From assembly GCA_028874905.1 (NCBI GenBank), contig JAPPGZ010000073.1, positions 124,001 through 188,000 on the forward strand: a stretch of DNA of 64,000 nucleotides, given 5' to 3'. The DNA is from Gemmatimonadota bacterium. Lineage in GTDB: Bacteria; Gemmatimonadota; Gemmatimonadetes; Longimicrobiales; Gaopeijiaceae. A program made the position numbers and the translations under genes. Under the pieces are notes generated by a model. The model had not been told where the DNA came from and searched no databases. It saw only the letters and a program-made list of their open reading frames with translations. Shown one piece after another: positions 26,314-35,118 of the stretch (position 1 is the stretch's first letter; each line of letters begins with the position of its first letter).

Positions 26314-27472
26314 CCGCCTCGTGTTTTTCGGTCTCCACACCGTCAAGGAGCTGTCGCACCTCAAGACGATGAAGCTTGAGCAGTCGGGCGAGCTGGCCCT
26401 CGCTATAGAAAGCCTTCTTCCATGCTTCGCGGGCAAGAAGCGCCAAGCGTGGCGGCACGACTTCCCGAGGCGTAGACCCTTCCTGCTCCTGGTCGGGCGA
26501 TGCCCCTAAGACTTGCTCCACTTGTTTGTTAGTGATGCCCCCGTGGTCCTGAAACCAGTCCCAAGTACCGTCACGCGCGAGCCGTAGCTCTTCGAGTCGG
26601 CGCACCATCGCCTCGCGCGAAACTCCGAAGGAGTGGGCAAGAAGAATCACATGACGACGAGTCAGGTGCGAATGACCTGCCGTCAGCTCCGCAAAGCGCT
26701 GCCTAACGGCGCGCGCGGGAGTCAAGAAGGAACGCGCGAAGTAGTTCGCGTATCGCTCTTCTCGCGAACGGGGGCTACTGTCGGCCCTTAGGACACCTGG
26801 CTCCCGGCGGGTTGAGATGAAGTGTGCCAGCTCGTGTGCTACGGTATAGGCGAGCCGACCGATTGGGTGGTTTCCGTTCAGAAGCATACATGCGCCCACG
26901 GCGTCCTCGTAAGCAAACAGTCCCGAGATCCGACCCTCGAGGGGTCGAACATACACGCGGATCCCGAGGTCTAGATCTACCAGAGAAACGATGTCCTTGA
27001 CCGGACCTGCCCCAAGGCCAAGCCAGACCCGCAAGTCATGTGCGTCCTGCTCCGCCTGAGCGGCGACATCCCCGGGAAGAATGGGCCGTTCACGAGGGTA
27101 GTTGCGAGAGCGATCCACGCCCAGGACATTCTCCAGCTCCACTTCGGCGCTCACCAGGTCCGTGAGCATTCGGGCGGCACTGTCGGTCGCTCTGTCTCCG
27201 CTTTGTGACAGCTTTCGGAACTGAGGCACGAGATCAAGGTGAACCGCGTCCTTCCGCAGGATCGCGTTTGCGGACGTCCCGTAGCGGAACGCGAGTTCCT
27301 GCAGTTCTCGCGTCCTGATCCGCCGTCTGCCCTGTTCAATGGCCACGATAGTGGTGCGCGCGACCTGGATCGCTTCAGCCGCGTCGGCTTGAGTGAGGCG
27401 CGCGACCTGCCGCGAAACACGGAGACGCTGGCCGATTTCACGATCCGACAGCCTTGCGGGGCTCAAGGCCAT
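26288..27472 (-). CDS. XRE-HTH plus ImmA/IrrE metallopeptidase (cassette 1)
   Basis: This 394-aa protein has an N-terminal XRE-type helix-turn-helix (about residues 12-65: ARLTQADAAEAIQVARTTIVAIEQG) and a COG2856 zinc peptidase domain with HELAH at about 213-217. The C-terminal 120 residues are helical and unassigned. ImmA/IrrE proteases cleave or de-activate repressors after a stress signal. The start at 27472 is decided by GGAGGGA directly upstream; it overlaps the QueC-like gene by 10 bp. The PIN gene overlaps its 3' end. Confidence 0.9.
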   Translation of the reverse strand: MALSPARLSDREIGQRLRVSRQVARLTQADAAEAIQVARTTIVAIEQGRRRIRTRELQELAFRYGTSANAILRKDAVHLDLVPQFRKLSQSGDRATDSAARMLTDLVSAEVELENVLGVDRSRNYPRERPILPGDVAAQAEQDAHDLRVWLGLGAGPVKDIVSLVDLDLGIRVYVRPLEGRISGLFAYEDAVGACMLLNGNHPIGRLAYTVAHELAHFISTRREPGVLRADSSPRSREERYANYFARSFLTPARAVRQRFAELTAGHSHLTRRHVILLAHSFGVSREAMVRRLEELRLARDGTWDWFQDHGGITNKQVEQVLGASPDQEQEGSTPREVVPPRLALLAREAWKKAFYSEGQLARLLKLHRLEVRQLLDGVETEKHEADEFVELPR

Positions 27473-28821
27473 CGGTCCCTCCGAACCCATTTCATGACAA
27501 ACGAATCTGGCCCTAACGAACGTAGGAATCTCTTCCACTCATCCGCGTGCCGCTCCAGGAGCCCAACCAGCCGATCTTCCGCGTTCTCGGCGTGCGGAAG
27601 CACCTTCCCCACCTCGGCCGCATGCCGGCTAACGGTCGGTCTCGCTTCATCGTCGGCCATGTCCGCCAAGTCATCCATGTGCCGGATCCCTGCAATGGCG
27701 TAGTCCCGATATGCGGAAGTGTACCGTTCGAAGTCGGGGTCCAGGGCGGACTCCAGCGTCGCGGCACGCATGTCGGTGCTCACATAGGTCTGCGGGGGCT
27801 CAGTGTGGCCAGCCGCGTGAACGCTGACGCGCCTCAGCATGCAGGCGGCACAGACTCCGCAATGGCGCCACGATGCCCCGACGGAACTCCACCTATTGTC
27901 GCGCCAGCAGGACTTGGTAGACTGCCACGCGCCGTTGCCGTCAATGGCGACATAGCGTGCGAGGGTTTCCCCCTTCGTGTACCAGAGCCGGGGAAACTCG
28001 TAGCGAATGGGCCATTGGAGCAGAGCTATCAAGAGGTTCTCCATCCGATGGGTAAAGAGCGGGTGGCTTCGATAGTCACGGTTAGCATGGCCAACGCTCA
28101 CCAGCGCCGGCCCGAGCGCCCCTTGGCCACTTTCCGGAACGATGATTCGTCTCGCGCTGGTCAGGTAGGCCGCGAGTCCTGAGATCATCGCGAACTTGAA
28201 TCCGCGGCTCATGGCGGTTGCCTCGCGGCGCCTGGTTTTCAGGCGATAGGGAATCGAAACGAAAGGCCTCCTGTTGGCCTTGTTGTCTCCCTTTCCGCCG
28301 AGACGAACGCGTACCACGTCCTCGCCAAGACAGTCTCTGGCGAGTCCCGCAACTGCCAGGGAGTCCATGCCATCGCTATAGGCCAGGACGGCTTTAGACG
28401 GTGGGAACAGACGAAACCGGTCTCCGGCCGAGTCCTCGGGCCGGCCCTTGCGCTTGGCAAAGCTGATCGACCAGTGGTCACCCGTGACGAAACGAAGGGC
28501 GCGGAGTAAGCTGTCCCTGACCGCTGGCGCCTCCCAGCGTGCGGGGTCATCTACTGGGACACGAATCGACAGGCGTCGCGCCCATCCCATGGACGGACGT
28601 CGGCATGACAGGTCTGCGAATTCCACGCTAGCAGCGACAAGCATTGCATCGAAGATCACCGGCTCCCACTTGGCGAAGGCGTAGGATTCGAGAGCTGCCG
28701 TGGAGAAGTGAATGTCCCGAGTAAGCACGCAGTCGATCCAGCCATTCTGCCGCGAGCGTCCCACCTCGCGAACCGCAACCTTCGCTTCGGGAAGCTCACG
28801 GCGGACCGCTCGGCGGCTCAC
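27463..28821 (-). CDS. QueC-like (7-cyano-7-deazaguanine synthase family) defence protein
   Basis: This 452-aa protein has a PP-loop ATPase motif AYSDGMDSLA (SDGMDS at about residues 149-154) and a zinc site of four Cys (Cys305 and CGVCAAC at 321-327), as in QueC. It is about twice as long as housekeeping QueC, like the QatC and type IV CBASS QueC-like proteins. QueC makes preQ0; the defence-type relatives have been linked to attaching a deazaguanine to a protein. No queuosine genes are nearby. I chose the GTG at 28821, which overlaps the upstream stop as GTGA. The gene sits in an operon of 186-aa protein, QueC-like, XRE-ImmA and PIN. Confidence 0.85.
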   Translation of the reverse strand: MSRRAVRRELPEAKVAVREVGRSRQNGWIDCVLTRDIHFSTAALESYAFAKWEPVIFDAMLVAASVEFADLSCRRPSMGWARRLSIRVPVDDPARWEAPAVRDSLLRALRFVTGDHWSISFAKRKGRPEDSAGDRFRLFPPSKAVLAYSDGMDSLAVAGLARDCLGEDVVRVRLGGKGDNKANRRPFVSIPYRLKTRRREATAMSRGFKFAMISGLAAYLTSARRIIVPESGQGALGPALVSVGHANRDYRSHPLFTHRMENLLIALLQWPIRYEFPRLWYTKGETLARYVAIDGNGAWQSTKSCWRDNRWSSVGASWRHCGVCAACMLRRVSVHAAGHTEPPQTYVSTDMRAATLESALDPDFERYTSAYRDYAIAGIRHMDDLADMADDEARPTVSRHAAEVGKVLPHAENAEDRLVGLLERHADEWKRFLRSLGPDSFVMKWVRRDRWP

Positions 28822-29378
28822 AGCGGCGGTCCCTCGTCGAGCCCAGAACGCTTGACAGGGCCGGGAGGCGACGCGGAAGAACCGGATGGTTCGACCAGCC
28901 CGGCCGCTAGGCTCGCGAAGTCGCACTGGCGGCGGGCTGAAGCCAGCCTGGTGTTGACAGGGACTTTGGGCGTACGGATGCTTCGGTAGTAGTGTTCCTC
29001 GATGGACCGTGACTGATCGCGAGCGTACTCGTCAAGCGAGTCGGCGAGAGCCTGGTTCATCATCTCGCGCCCCGACAAGCCCTTGGCCTCCGCGTCCAGC
29101 AAACAAGTGAAGAAAGTCTCGGCGAACTTCGCCCCGGGATGATCTGCCCGAAGCGTCTCGAGCTGCCCGCTCAAGTCAGAGACGAAGAGGACGCCTTGGC
29201 CGTCGGCGCCAACGGCGCGGCGGACCGCTTCCAGCGGAAGCTCCTTCCCCTCCTTCTGGAGAGCAGCCTCCATCGTCCCCGAGAGCTCATCGGCTGAGAA
29301 GGCTCCGGTTTCGGCTTGCTTTGCCACTTGTTTCCAATGCGGTCGCATCGACAGGCTCTTCCAGGGTCCGTCACTCAT
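28818..29378 (-). CDS. Unrecognised 186-aa protein, first gene of the QueC-like operon
   Basis: The protein is mostly helical (about residues 15-130), with a variable tail rich in Pro, Ser and Gly. It has no signal peptide and no known motif. It is coupled to the QueC-like gene by a 4-bp GTGA overlap. A good promoter (29400-29428) and a GGAGAC ribosome site precede it. By position it could be the protein that the QueC-like enzyme modifies, the role suspected for QatB-type partners, but I see no sequence match to QatB. Confidence 0.75.
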   Translation of the reverse strand: MSDGPWKSLSMRPHWKQVAKQAETGAFSADELSGTMEAALQKEGKELPLEAVRRAVGADGQGVLFVSDLSGQLETLRADHPGAKFAETFFTCLLDAEAKGLSGREMMNQALADSLDEYARDQSRSIEEHYYRSIRTPKVPVNTRLASARRQCDFASLAAGLVEPSGSSASPPGPVKRSGLDEGPPL

Positions 29379-29399
29379 CGGATTGTCTCCATGTCAGAA

Positions 29400-29428
29400 A
29401 CAGTATGATGCGGTTATGACAATGTCAA
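29400..29428 (-). promoter_or_regulatory. Promoter of the QueC-like operon
   Basis: On the minus strand a perfect -35 TTGACA (29423-29428), a 17-bp spacer and a -10-like TACTGT (29400-29405) lie about 22 bp upstream of the 186-aa gene start. The stretch is much richer in A+T than its surroundings. Confidence 0.6.
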
Positions 29429-29623
29429 GCCTGTGTCGGCGACAGACTGAATACGGTGTCAGGCCTGGTTTCGGGTCTTACCGAGAAAGGGGTGCTCGAG
29501 AGACGATCTCGGCCGGTGGCAACTCTGTGGCGTTGTCGAGCGAGCGGAAAGAGAACGGGGCACCCGGTCGGGCAACCGCCGGTGAGGGCCCGCCACGATT
29601 CGGCGCGTCCGACCGGTGAAACA

Positions 29624-30244
29624 TCACTCGTGAGCTCGGATCACAATACACGGCGTACGGAGCAACTGGACATCCGTGGACCAGCCGGCCCAGAGTAAGG
29701 CGGCGCCAATCAGCGAACGAGTGGGCGACTTCGGTTCCACGGCGCTCTTCGGCCCTGGGTCACCTAGGGCACGGCGAAACGCGGTGACGGCAGCCATTGC
29801 GTCGCGCTCGTCCGAACCAGTCGACGCGCTACCGGTCACAAACGCTTCCCAAATGAAGAGGCCGCTTTTCGAACGCTGGAAGCTCTCCCAGTCCAGGAAG
29901 GCCTTGGTGTCATTCGACCGTTGGCGAATCCGGTCCAAGATCCAGACAACTTGGGCCAAGCCAGTTGTGAGAGACGCCGCCCCAGCGGCTGCGGACCACG
30001 CTCGATTGCCTTCTCCGGAGCGCGCCCGTGTCAGGCTGGACGGTTCATCGGCGATCGGAATCCACAGCGGACACTCAAAACCAAGCGCGACCTTCCGCTT
30101 GACGGCGAGTCTATCCGCCACGAACTGGGCAAACTCCCGTATGTCTTTTCCCGACCATTCTTCACGGTCGGGATCACCGGAATGAGCTGCCCATCCGAAC
30201 CTATCGTTCACTACCGACCCGATGTCGGCACAACAGATCATCAT
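29624..30244 (-). CDS. DUF429-like predicted RNase H-fold protein
   Basis: This 206-aa protein has the spacing of acidic residues seen in the DUF429 RNase H-like family: Asp in CCADIGS at the N-terminus, Glu in ALGFECPLWIPI, Glu in FIWEAFVTG, and Asp in DERDAMAAV, with an Arg/Asn element GEGNRAWS between. The match is to the fold pattern, not a firm family hit. It is on the same strand as the QueC-like operon but separated by 245 bp containing that operon's promoter, so it is probably an independent transcript or the tail of the GmrSD unit upstream. Confidence 0.6.
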   Translation of the reverse strand: MMICCADIGSVVNDRFGWAAHSGDPDREEWSGKDIREFAQFVADRLAVKRKVALGFECPLWIPIADEPSSLTRARSGEGNRAWSAAAGAASLTTGLAQVVWILDRIRQRSNDTKAFLDWESFQRSKSGLFIWEAFVTGSASTGSDERDAMAAVTAFRRALGDPGPKSAVEPKSPTRSLIGAALLWAGWSTDVQLLRTPCIVIRAHE

Positions 30245-30350
30245 TCTCTTTCACTCCCATTCTGTACGAACCGCGCCCGGCAGCCCGTCTGACATCAACC
30301 CGACCATCAGTTCGAGCAAGATCGTTGCCAAGAGGGTGCAGCAACCTCGC

Positions 30351-32441
30351 TCAGCCCCCAGTCATCACGAGGGCCTGCCGAACCAGTGCCATCGATCGGT
30401 CAACATCCTCCTCAGTGTCGACATAGACCGCCACGCCCCCTCTGTACCTGGATCCGCGGAAGTACTTCCACTGCGTGGCATCCTTCACCATGCCCTGATC
30501 GTCCTCCATTTCCGCCACATCAGGGCTGAGCAAGAGCACTAGGCGGTACTCTCGCGGCAGGACTTCCATGAAGAAATCCGGCGCGTGATAGCTTACCGAA
30601 CGAGTTTCCGCAATCTCCACCACCCTGGCGCCCAAGTCCTCAGTGCGCCCGCTCAAGAGTCTGAAGAGGTGGCGTGCATGGGCACTCATCTTGACTTGGT
30701 CTACGCTGCGGGCGACCGCTCGCTCTCGGAGCTCAAGCTCCTTAGCCCGCTCGATCAGCTCTGGTGCCACCTGGAGGTCTGGCCAGATGTCTACAGCACG
30801 ACCGGCTAGGCGATCACCCCGTTCTTTCATCTGTACCGAAGTCCAAACGTTTTGATTTCGCACGAATTTGTTGAGCCGCACCGCACTTTCCTCGAATCCA
30901 CCCTTACAGGTCTTCTTGTATTCGAACGAGCGATCTGAATACTCAGAGTTGTACCTCGTTAGCGTTAGATTGCCAAGGCGATGGAGCCATTCCATTTGCA
31001 CTGTCCGCCAATCGTCGCGACCGAGCATGTCTCGCCAATCTCTCGACAGATCGTCGGTTTGCGGCATTATATGCTCAATCGAATGAAGTTGTGTGTCCGT
31101 TCTCTCCTTCATATTGTGATTCTCTAGTCGCTCGAGGATCACCCGGCACACGCGTTTGCCGTAAAGCTCCTGCTCGCGCAACTGTCTCCGAAACTCATGA
31201 TTGCGCGGAAAGCGATAGCTGTCCGACTGCCGAGCCAAGCCGACCTTGAGGTCGTCAAGTGGGGCTGTGCCATCAAGCCCATAGGCGAGTGCCGCAAAGA
31301 CGGGCCAGTATCCACGGGTTTGGTGGCCGCAGACTGCCCGCCTAAGCACATAGCTTTCGAGCAAAGCCAACGCTTCTTCGAATCCGCGACTAGAAAGGAC
31401 TTGGGCCTCATCGTGGTAGTGGAAGAGCTGCATTACCGCGATGGCTGGCACATCGACCAGTCTGCGGAGCCGACGGAGCGGTCGGCCAAGGTATTCCGGT
31501 GCGTTGCGGCCGAGACGAAATGCAGCGTAGTACCCAGCGAAACGCAACATGTCGGCAAGTGCGCCGCCAAGGTCATGCTGGGAATCGCAGAATCCGGGGA
31601 AGAACTGACGGAACTCCCGGTAGACTTCAGTAGCTCTCCCCTGCTTACGCGCTCTCGTCTTCAAAGCGACGTAGTCGCGTGCAAAATCGTCCAGTACGTG
31701 TTCGTGACCTCGGAACAAGAGTTCAATCTTGTGCCAGTAGGTGTCATAGAGGCGGTCCTGTTCGTCTACTGAGAGTTGCATCAAGATAAAGTTACGGATG
31801 AGATCAGATTGACTGAGCTCAACACCAGTGGAATTCAGTGATTCAAAGATCATCTGTGCATCGTCTCTATCCTCCAGTCTGACCCGTACAATGACGAGTC
31901 GTCCAATGCCTTGGTACAAGACCCGTGGATCGACGGTGGCGACCATCTTCCTAAAGTACCGATAGTTTTCGTGAATGCGCGGAGAGGCGTGGGGGATTGT
32001 ATCGGTACCGTGGAGGATTGCTTGGAAGGTTGAGTGGTCGTGACGCCGCAGGGTGAGCTTTAGCTTTCGTCGGTCGGGTTCATCGACATTCCGAAGGAGT
32101 TGGCGGTCGATCCGGTCGGGCGTGGGGTCGTCGCCATTCCAGTCTGAGGCTTGGAGATGATCGCGAAGGGCTGCGAGGAGGAGCATGACGGTGGTTAGAC
32201 GCTGCTGACCATCGATCATTAACCAGCGGCTGAACACGGGCGACACGTCGTCTGTACGCTTGTAGACAAACGACCCGATGAAGTGCCGAGCATCTGGATC
32301 GGCAGTGGCAACGCCAACGGTGTCCTTCCATAGTTGGCGACAGTCGTCTTCCGTCCACTTGTAGTCGCGTTGGAACACAGGGATGACGAACTGCACTGTA
32401 CCGTTGATGAGCTTCGTTAGGGACTCGTCTCTTGCTTTCAC
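30351..32441 (-). CDS. Single-chain GmrSD-type (DUF262-DUF1524) type IV restriction enzyme
   Basis: This 696-aa protein fuses the DUF262 NTPase/sensor domain (IPVFQRDYKW, LMIDGQQRLTT with DGQQR at 77-81, FESLNSTGVELSQSDLIRNF) to a DUF1524 HNH-like nuclease (SIEHIMPQ at about 454-461 and LHRLGNLTLTRYNSE). Such enzymes cut DNA carrying modified bases (glucosyl-hydroxymethylcytosine for GmrSD) or phosphorothioate (SspE type). A C-terminal extension of about 150 residues follows the nuclease motif. The GTG at 32441 is the likely start; the longer open frame upstream does not look like protein. Confidence 0.92.
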   Translation of the reverse strand: MKARDESLTKLINGTVQFVIPVFQRDYKWTEDDCRQLWKDTVGVATADPDARHFIGSFVYKRTDDVSPVFSRWLMIDGQQRLTTVMLLLAALRDHLQASDWNGDDPTPDRIDRQLLRNVDEPDRRKLKLTLRRHDHSTFQAILHGTDTIPHASPRIHENYRYFRKMVATVDPRVLYQGIGRLVIVRVRLEDRDDAQMIFESLNSTGVELSQSDLIRNFILMQLSVDEQDRLYDTYWHKIELLFRGHEHVLDDFARDYVALKTRARKQGRATEVYREFRQFFPGFCDSQHDLGGALADMLRFAGYYAAFRLGRNAPEYLGRPLRRLRRLVDVPAIAVMQLFHYHDEAQVLSSRGFEEALALLESYVLRRAVCGHQTRGYWPVFAALAYGLDGTAPLDDLKVGLARQSDSYRFPRNHEFRRQLREQELYGKRVCRVILERLENHNMKERTDTQLHSIEHIMPQTDDLSRDWRDMLGRDDWRTVQMEWLHRLGNLTLTRYNSEYSDRSFEYKKTCKGGFEESAVRLNKFVRNQNVWTSVQMKERGDRLAGRAVDIWPDLQVAPELIERAKELELRERAVARSVDQVKMSAHARHLFRLLSGRTEDLGARVVEIAETRSVSYHAPDFFMEVLPREYRLVLLLSPDVAEMEDDQGMVKDATQWKYFRGSRYRGGVAVYVDTEEDVDRSMALVRQALVMTGG

Positions 32442-32692
32442 GACGCTTCTTGCCTCCGGCCTGCCAGGAAAGGGATGGCTACAAATATGAGGTGGGCGAC
32501 CCGAGAGACGCAAAGGACCTATCCCGCCGACGGCGGAGGAGGCGAGTGGCTGGCTGTACAAGTACGGAGACCCTGCGATGTTGGTGCCTATTTGCCGAGC
32601 GGGTGAGGCGGCTATCGGCATGTCGGGGTTGGCGACGAGGAATGACAGCGACTCCCCGGTAGGAGTCCAGGACTAGGAACGGTGGTTCCTGT

Positions 32693-33247
32693 TTGGAGGG
32701 TGGTCGGGAAAACTCGGACGTAGACACCCTCGCTCCTTCCGTGCCGGCCCGACGCTGGCTGCTTGACGAGGCGATACTCGCGGCGGCCTTGTCGGGGTCC
32801 CGCACCGTCCGTGGCATGATCTTCGCTACATGCGCCTCCACGCACCGAGACGGTCGACTGGTCGTGTGCCGGCTCGGCACCGAGGCCGTCCAAGACGCCA
32901 ATCGCGTGATTGAGGATGCGTTGAGCAGGGCTGGAACTGCCAGCTCCGAGGCCAGTCTGGCACCCGGCACCACGGACGTGGTCGGCGTCGAGCATATGAA
33001 AGCTGAGGCATTGCACCTGATTCTCGTTCGCCGTCACGACTATCGGTCGCCGCGTGCGCTGGCCATCGGGAGTGTGGTGGTCTTCTCCGAGCCGACCTAC
33101 GCGGTGTTTCGGACGGAGCAGTTGCAGCTCGCAACGCTCTCCGCGGACCAGCTGATAGAACTTGGGGTCTCGGCCGGGTGCAATCCCGCGCCCGCGCGGC
33201 TCAGCCTCGTGAGGCCCAGTCCTTCCCAATGTGAAACCAAGAACTAA
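32693..33247 (+). CDS. Hypothetical protein
   Basis: A 184-aa open frame starting with TTG, or from an ATG at 32816 (142 aa). The core (GMIFATCASTHRDGRLVV, GTTDVVGVEHMKAEALHLIL) reads as a mixed alpha/beta fold and has better residue balance than the overlapping minus-strand frames. No family is recognised. Its last 47 bp overlap the end of a convergent membrane protein gene. Whether it is expressed is uncertain. Confidence 0.42.
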   Translation: MEGGRENSDVDTLAPSVPARRWLLDEAILAAALSGSRTVRGMIFATCASTHRDGRLVVCRLGTEAVQDANRVIEDALSRAGTASSEASLAPGTTDVVGVEHMKAEALHLILVRRHDYRSPRALAIGSVVVFSEPTYAVFRTEQLQLATLSADQLIELGVSAGCNPAPARLSLVRPSPSQCETKN

Positions 33248-33746
33248 AGAAGACGTTCTCAAGCGTGTCTTCGAAAACAGCGCGCACGCGTAACGGCATG
33301 TCCGTTCCACGGTTACCCAGTGCCTCAACCAATCGTGAGTAGTCGAATGCTACCTCGAGTTGGTGTCCAGGTTTCAGAATGTCGTGACCAGACTCTTGTT
33401 TCGTAGTATCAGGCCGGCGGACTACTGAGGTGATGCTATCAAGCCAATTTGGCCTTTTCTCGTATTCCAAGAACTGTGGCGTGATACGGCAGAAACCGGG
33501 TATCTCAAGGGTGAGGCTACCAACCACGACATCCTGGCGACATTCGTTGACGGCACACAGTTGCAACTTCTCTGGGGATTCTTCAGGACCTTTGCCGGTT
33601 ACGGCGAAAGACCATCCATGCGTTACAAAGATCTTGACGCGTTCGGACCGGATGTTCCTAATGCAGATGTATGTGGATAACGCGGCGCCATAGACAGCCA
33701 GAATGGGCGTCAGCAGTGACACGACGGACTCAAAGGTGATGGACAT
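33201..33746 (-). CDS. Hypothetical protein with one N-terminal membrane segment
   Basis: This 181-aa protein has one N-terminal membrane helix (SLLTPILAVYGAALSTYICI) followed by a predicted immunoglobulin-like beta domain (GKGPEESPEKLQLCAV, ILKPGHQLEVAFDYSRL, LRVRAVFEDTLENVFFSSWF). It is probably anchored to the inner membrane. No function is recognised. It lies in the accessory island just downstream of the DUF3644 gene. Confidence 0.75.
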   Translation of the reverse strand: MSITFESVVSLLTPILAVYGAALSTYICIRNIRSERVKIFVTHGWSFAVTGKGPEESPEKLQLCAVNECRQDVVVGSLTLEIPGFCRITPQFLEYEKRPNWLDSITSVVRRPDTTKQESGHDILKPGHQLEVAFDYSRLVEALGNRGTDMPLRVRAVFEDTLENVFFSSWFHIGKDWASRG

Positions 33747-33889
33747 TCTTTGTTCGCCTCGCGGTTATTCATCGGAGTCGGAATCGGCCCAACGCCTTCG
33801 TGAAGATGAAGGCAGTAGTTGGCTACGTCAACATACGAGGCATCTCGGAGCGTGTAAACGGAGAATGTCAGGTACGGGGCGCCTCACGA

Positions 33890-35071
33890 TCATCTCGCCG
33901 ATCCAGCTCGGGGTAGAGCACCGGGTGAAGGCGTTGTTGGACGTGGATCACTCGGCGGTGTTACAAGCTCAGGGTTAGCCTCGTCCGGTCCGTCCGGATC
34001 CTTCAGCAATGGTGGTGCGCCGGTCACCCGTTCGTACTCTTGGGAGTCCGCGAGCGTCTCGCAGAGGTAGTCCACCCAAGCCTGCGTGTAGCCGTAGCTC
34101 TTGGAAAGGTCGTCGAAGAGGCAGTACCGGGAAACCGTCTTCTCTGGCCTCCTCGAATCAGATCCCGGCCGCACCGCATAGGTCTTCCAGGCTTGCGTAT
34201 GCGTGTGCATAGTGACCCGGAACGGCAAGCACTCTGCAAGTCGCTCGACGACTTCGCTGGGCTTCATCAACCCCGAACTCGCCACCGGTACCTGCCGGTC
34301 CTTGATCAGAGCCGCTACCCGTCTCATTCCCTCCATCTCCTCCGGGCGCGTCGGATCATACCGTACGAATTCGACAGCCAAGTCGGCCGACTCTTCCCGG
34401 TTTGCCAGCTTCGGCACCAGGAACACCCGGAGGGAGAATGACGAGCTCTCCACCACCTCCCGAGGTAGGTCACCTCGAAACTGGCGAATGAAGTCGAGTA
34501 GATCGGTGGCTGACGAAGACTGAAGGCGGCGGAGTGCCTCTTCCTGAGCGTCGGGGCGAAGGATGGAAAACTGAAGCGCCACCGCGAGTTGCCCCGAGAT
34601 TGCGTGGTCTTCACCAAACTCGGAGGTAAGAAGCTCCTCAAAGTTCATGAGCATCGCTTGGCACTCACCGTACAGTGCCGGATCGAGCTCCGGGTGATCA
34701 CGATGCTCGATCTTGTTCCGCAGGCGTACCATGAACTCGAGATTCGCGCGCTGGGGTAGGTTGTCGCCGAGGTAGTAGCGGCGGACGCATTCGGCCAAGT
34801 CCCAGTGCCACGGGTCGCCGTCGATCTTCTTGTATTTGATCCGAGACCCGGTATCATCTTCGACGTACCAAGGCTTCTCGCCGCGCCGATGGAAGATCGC
34901 GTGGAAAAGCGCAGTCCAAGCAACGACCATGAGCATTGCGTACGTACGGGTCCGAAAGGTCCGGCCCGGCTTGTTGTAGTTCTCAACGGCCGCCACGCAG
35001 GCCTCTCGAGCCTTCGCCAGGTGGTCACGAACAACCTGGGGGAGGGTCGAAGAGGGGCGTGGCGCCGACAT
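33890..35071 (-). CDS. DUF3644 domain protein
   Basis: This 393-aa protein begins with a DUF3644-type helical domain: LAKAREACVAAVENYNKP, YAMLMVVAWTALFHAIFHR, and LEFMVRLRNKIEHRDHPE, which resembles the RxxxxH-like element of HEPN proteins (here RLRNKIEH). The C-terminal half is mixed and ends in a Pro-rich tail. DUF3644 proteins are common in defence islands, and the HEPN-like element suggests a possible RNase; this is inference. The neighbours are a TerB/BRCT protein upstream and a membrane protein downstream, on the same strand. Confidence 0.82.
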   Translation of the reverse strand: MSAPRPSSTLPQVVRDHLAKAREACVAAVENYNKPGRTFRTRTYAMLMVVAWTALFHAIFHRRGEKPWYVEDDTGSRIKYKKIDGDPWHWDLAECVRRYYLGDNLPQRANLEFMVRLRNKIEHRDHPELDPALYGECQAMLMNFEELLTSEFGEDHAISGQLAVALQFSILRPDAQEEALRRLQSSSATDLLDFIRQFRGDLPREVVESSSFSLRVFLVPKLANREESADLAVEFVRYDPTRPEEMEGMRRVAALIKDRQVPVASSGLMKPSEVVERLAECLPFRVTMHTHTQAWKTYAVRPGSDSRRPEKTVSRYCLFDDLSKSYGYTQAWVDYLCETLADSQEYERVTGAPPLLKDPDGPDEANPELVTPPSDPRPTTPSPGALPRAGSAR

Positions 35072-35118
35072 CTGGAGTTATCCCTTGATCCCCTTGGCCC
35101 GATCGACGATCGTGCGAC

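Noticed and set aside
27463-28821. Housekeeping QueC for queuosine synthesis
   Set aside because: The protein is about twice the usual length, no other queuosine genes are near, and it sits in an operon with defence-type genes.
32612-33328. Minus-strand 238-codon frame overlapping the hypothetical gene at 32693
   Set aside because: No ribosome site or motif, Arg/His-rich composition, and it overlaps the better-supported gene at 33201 in another frame.
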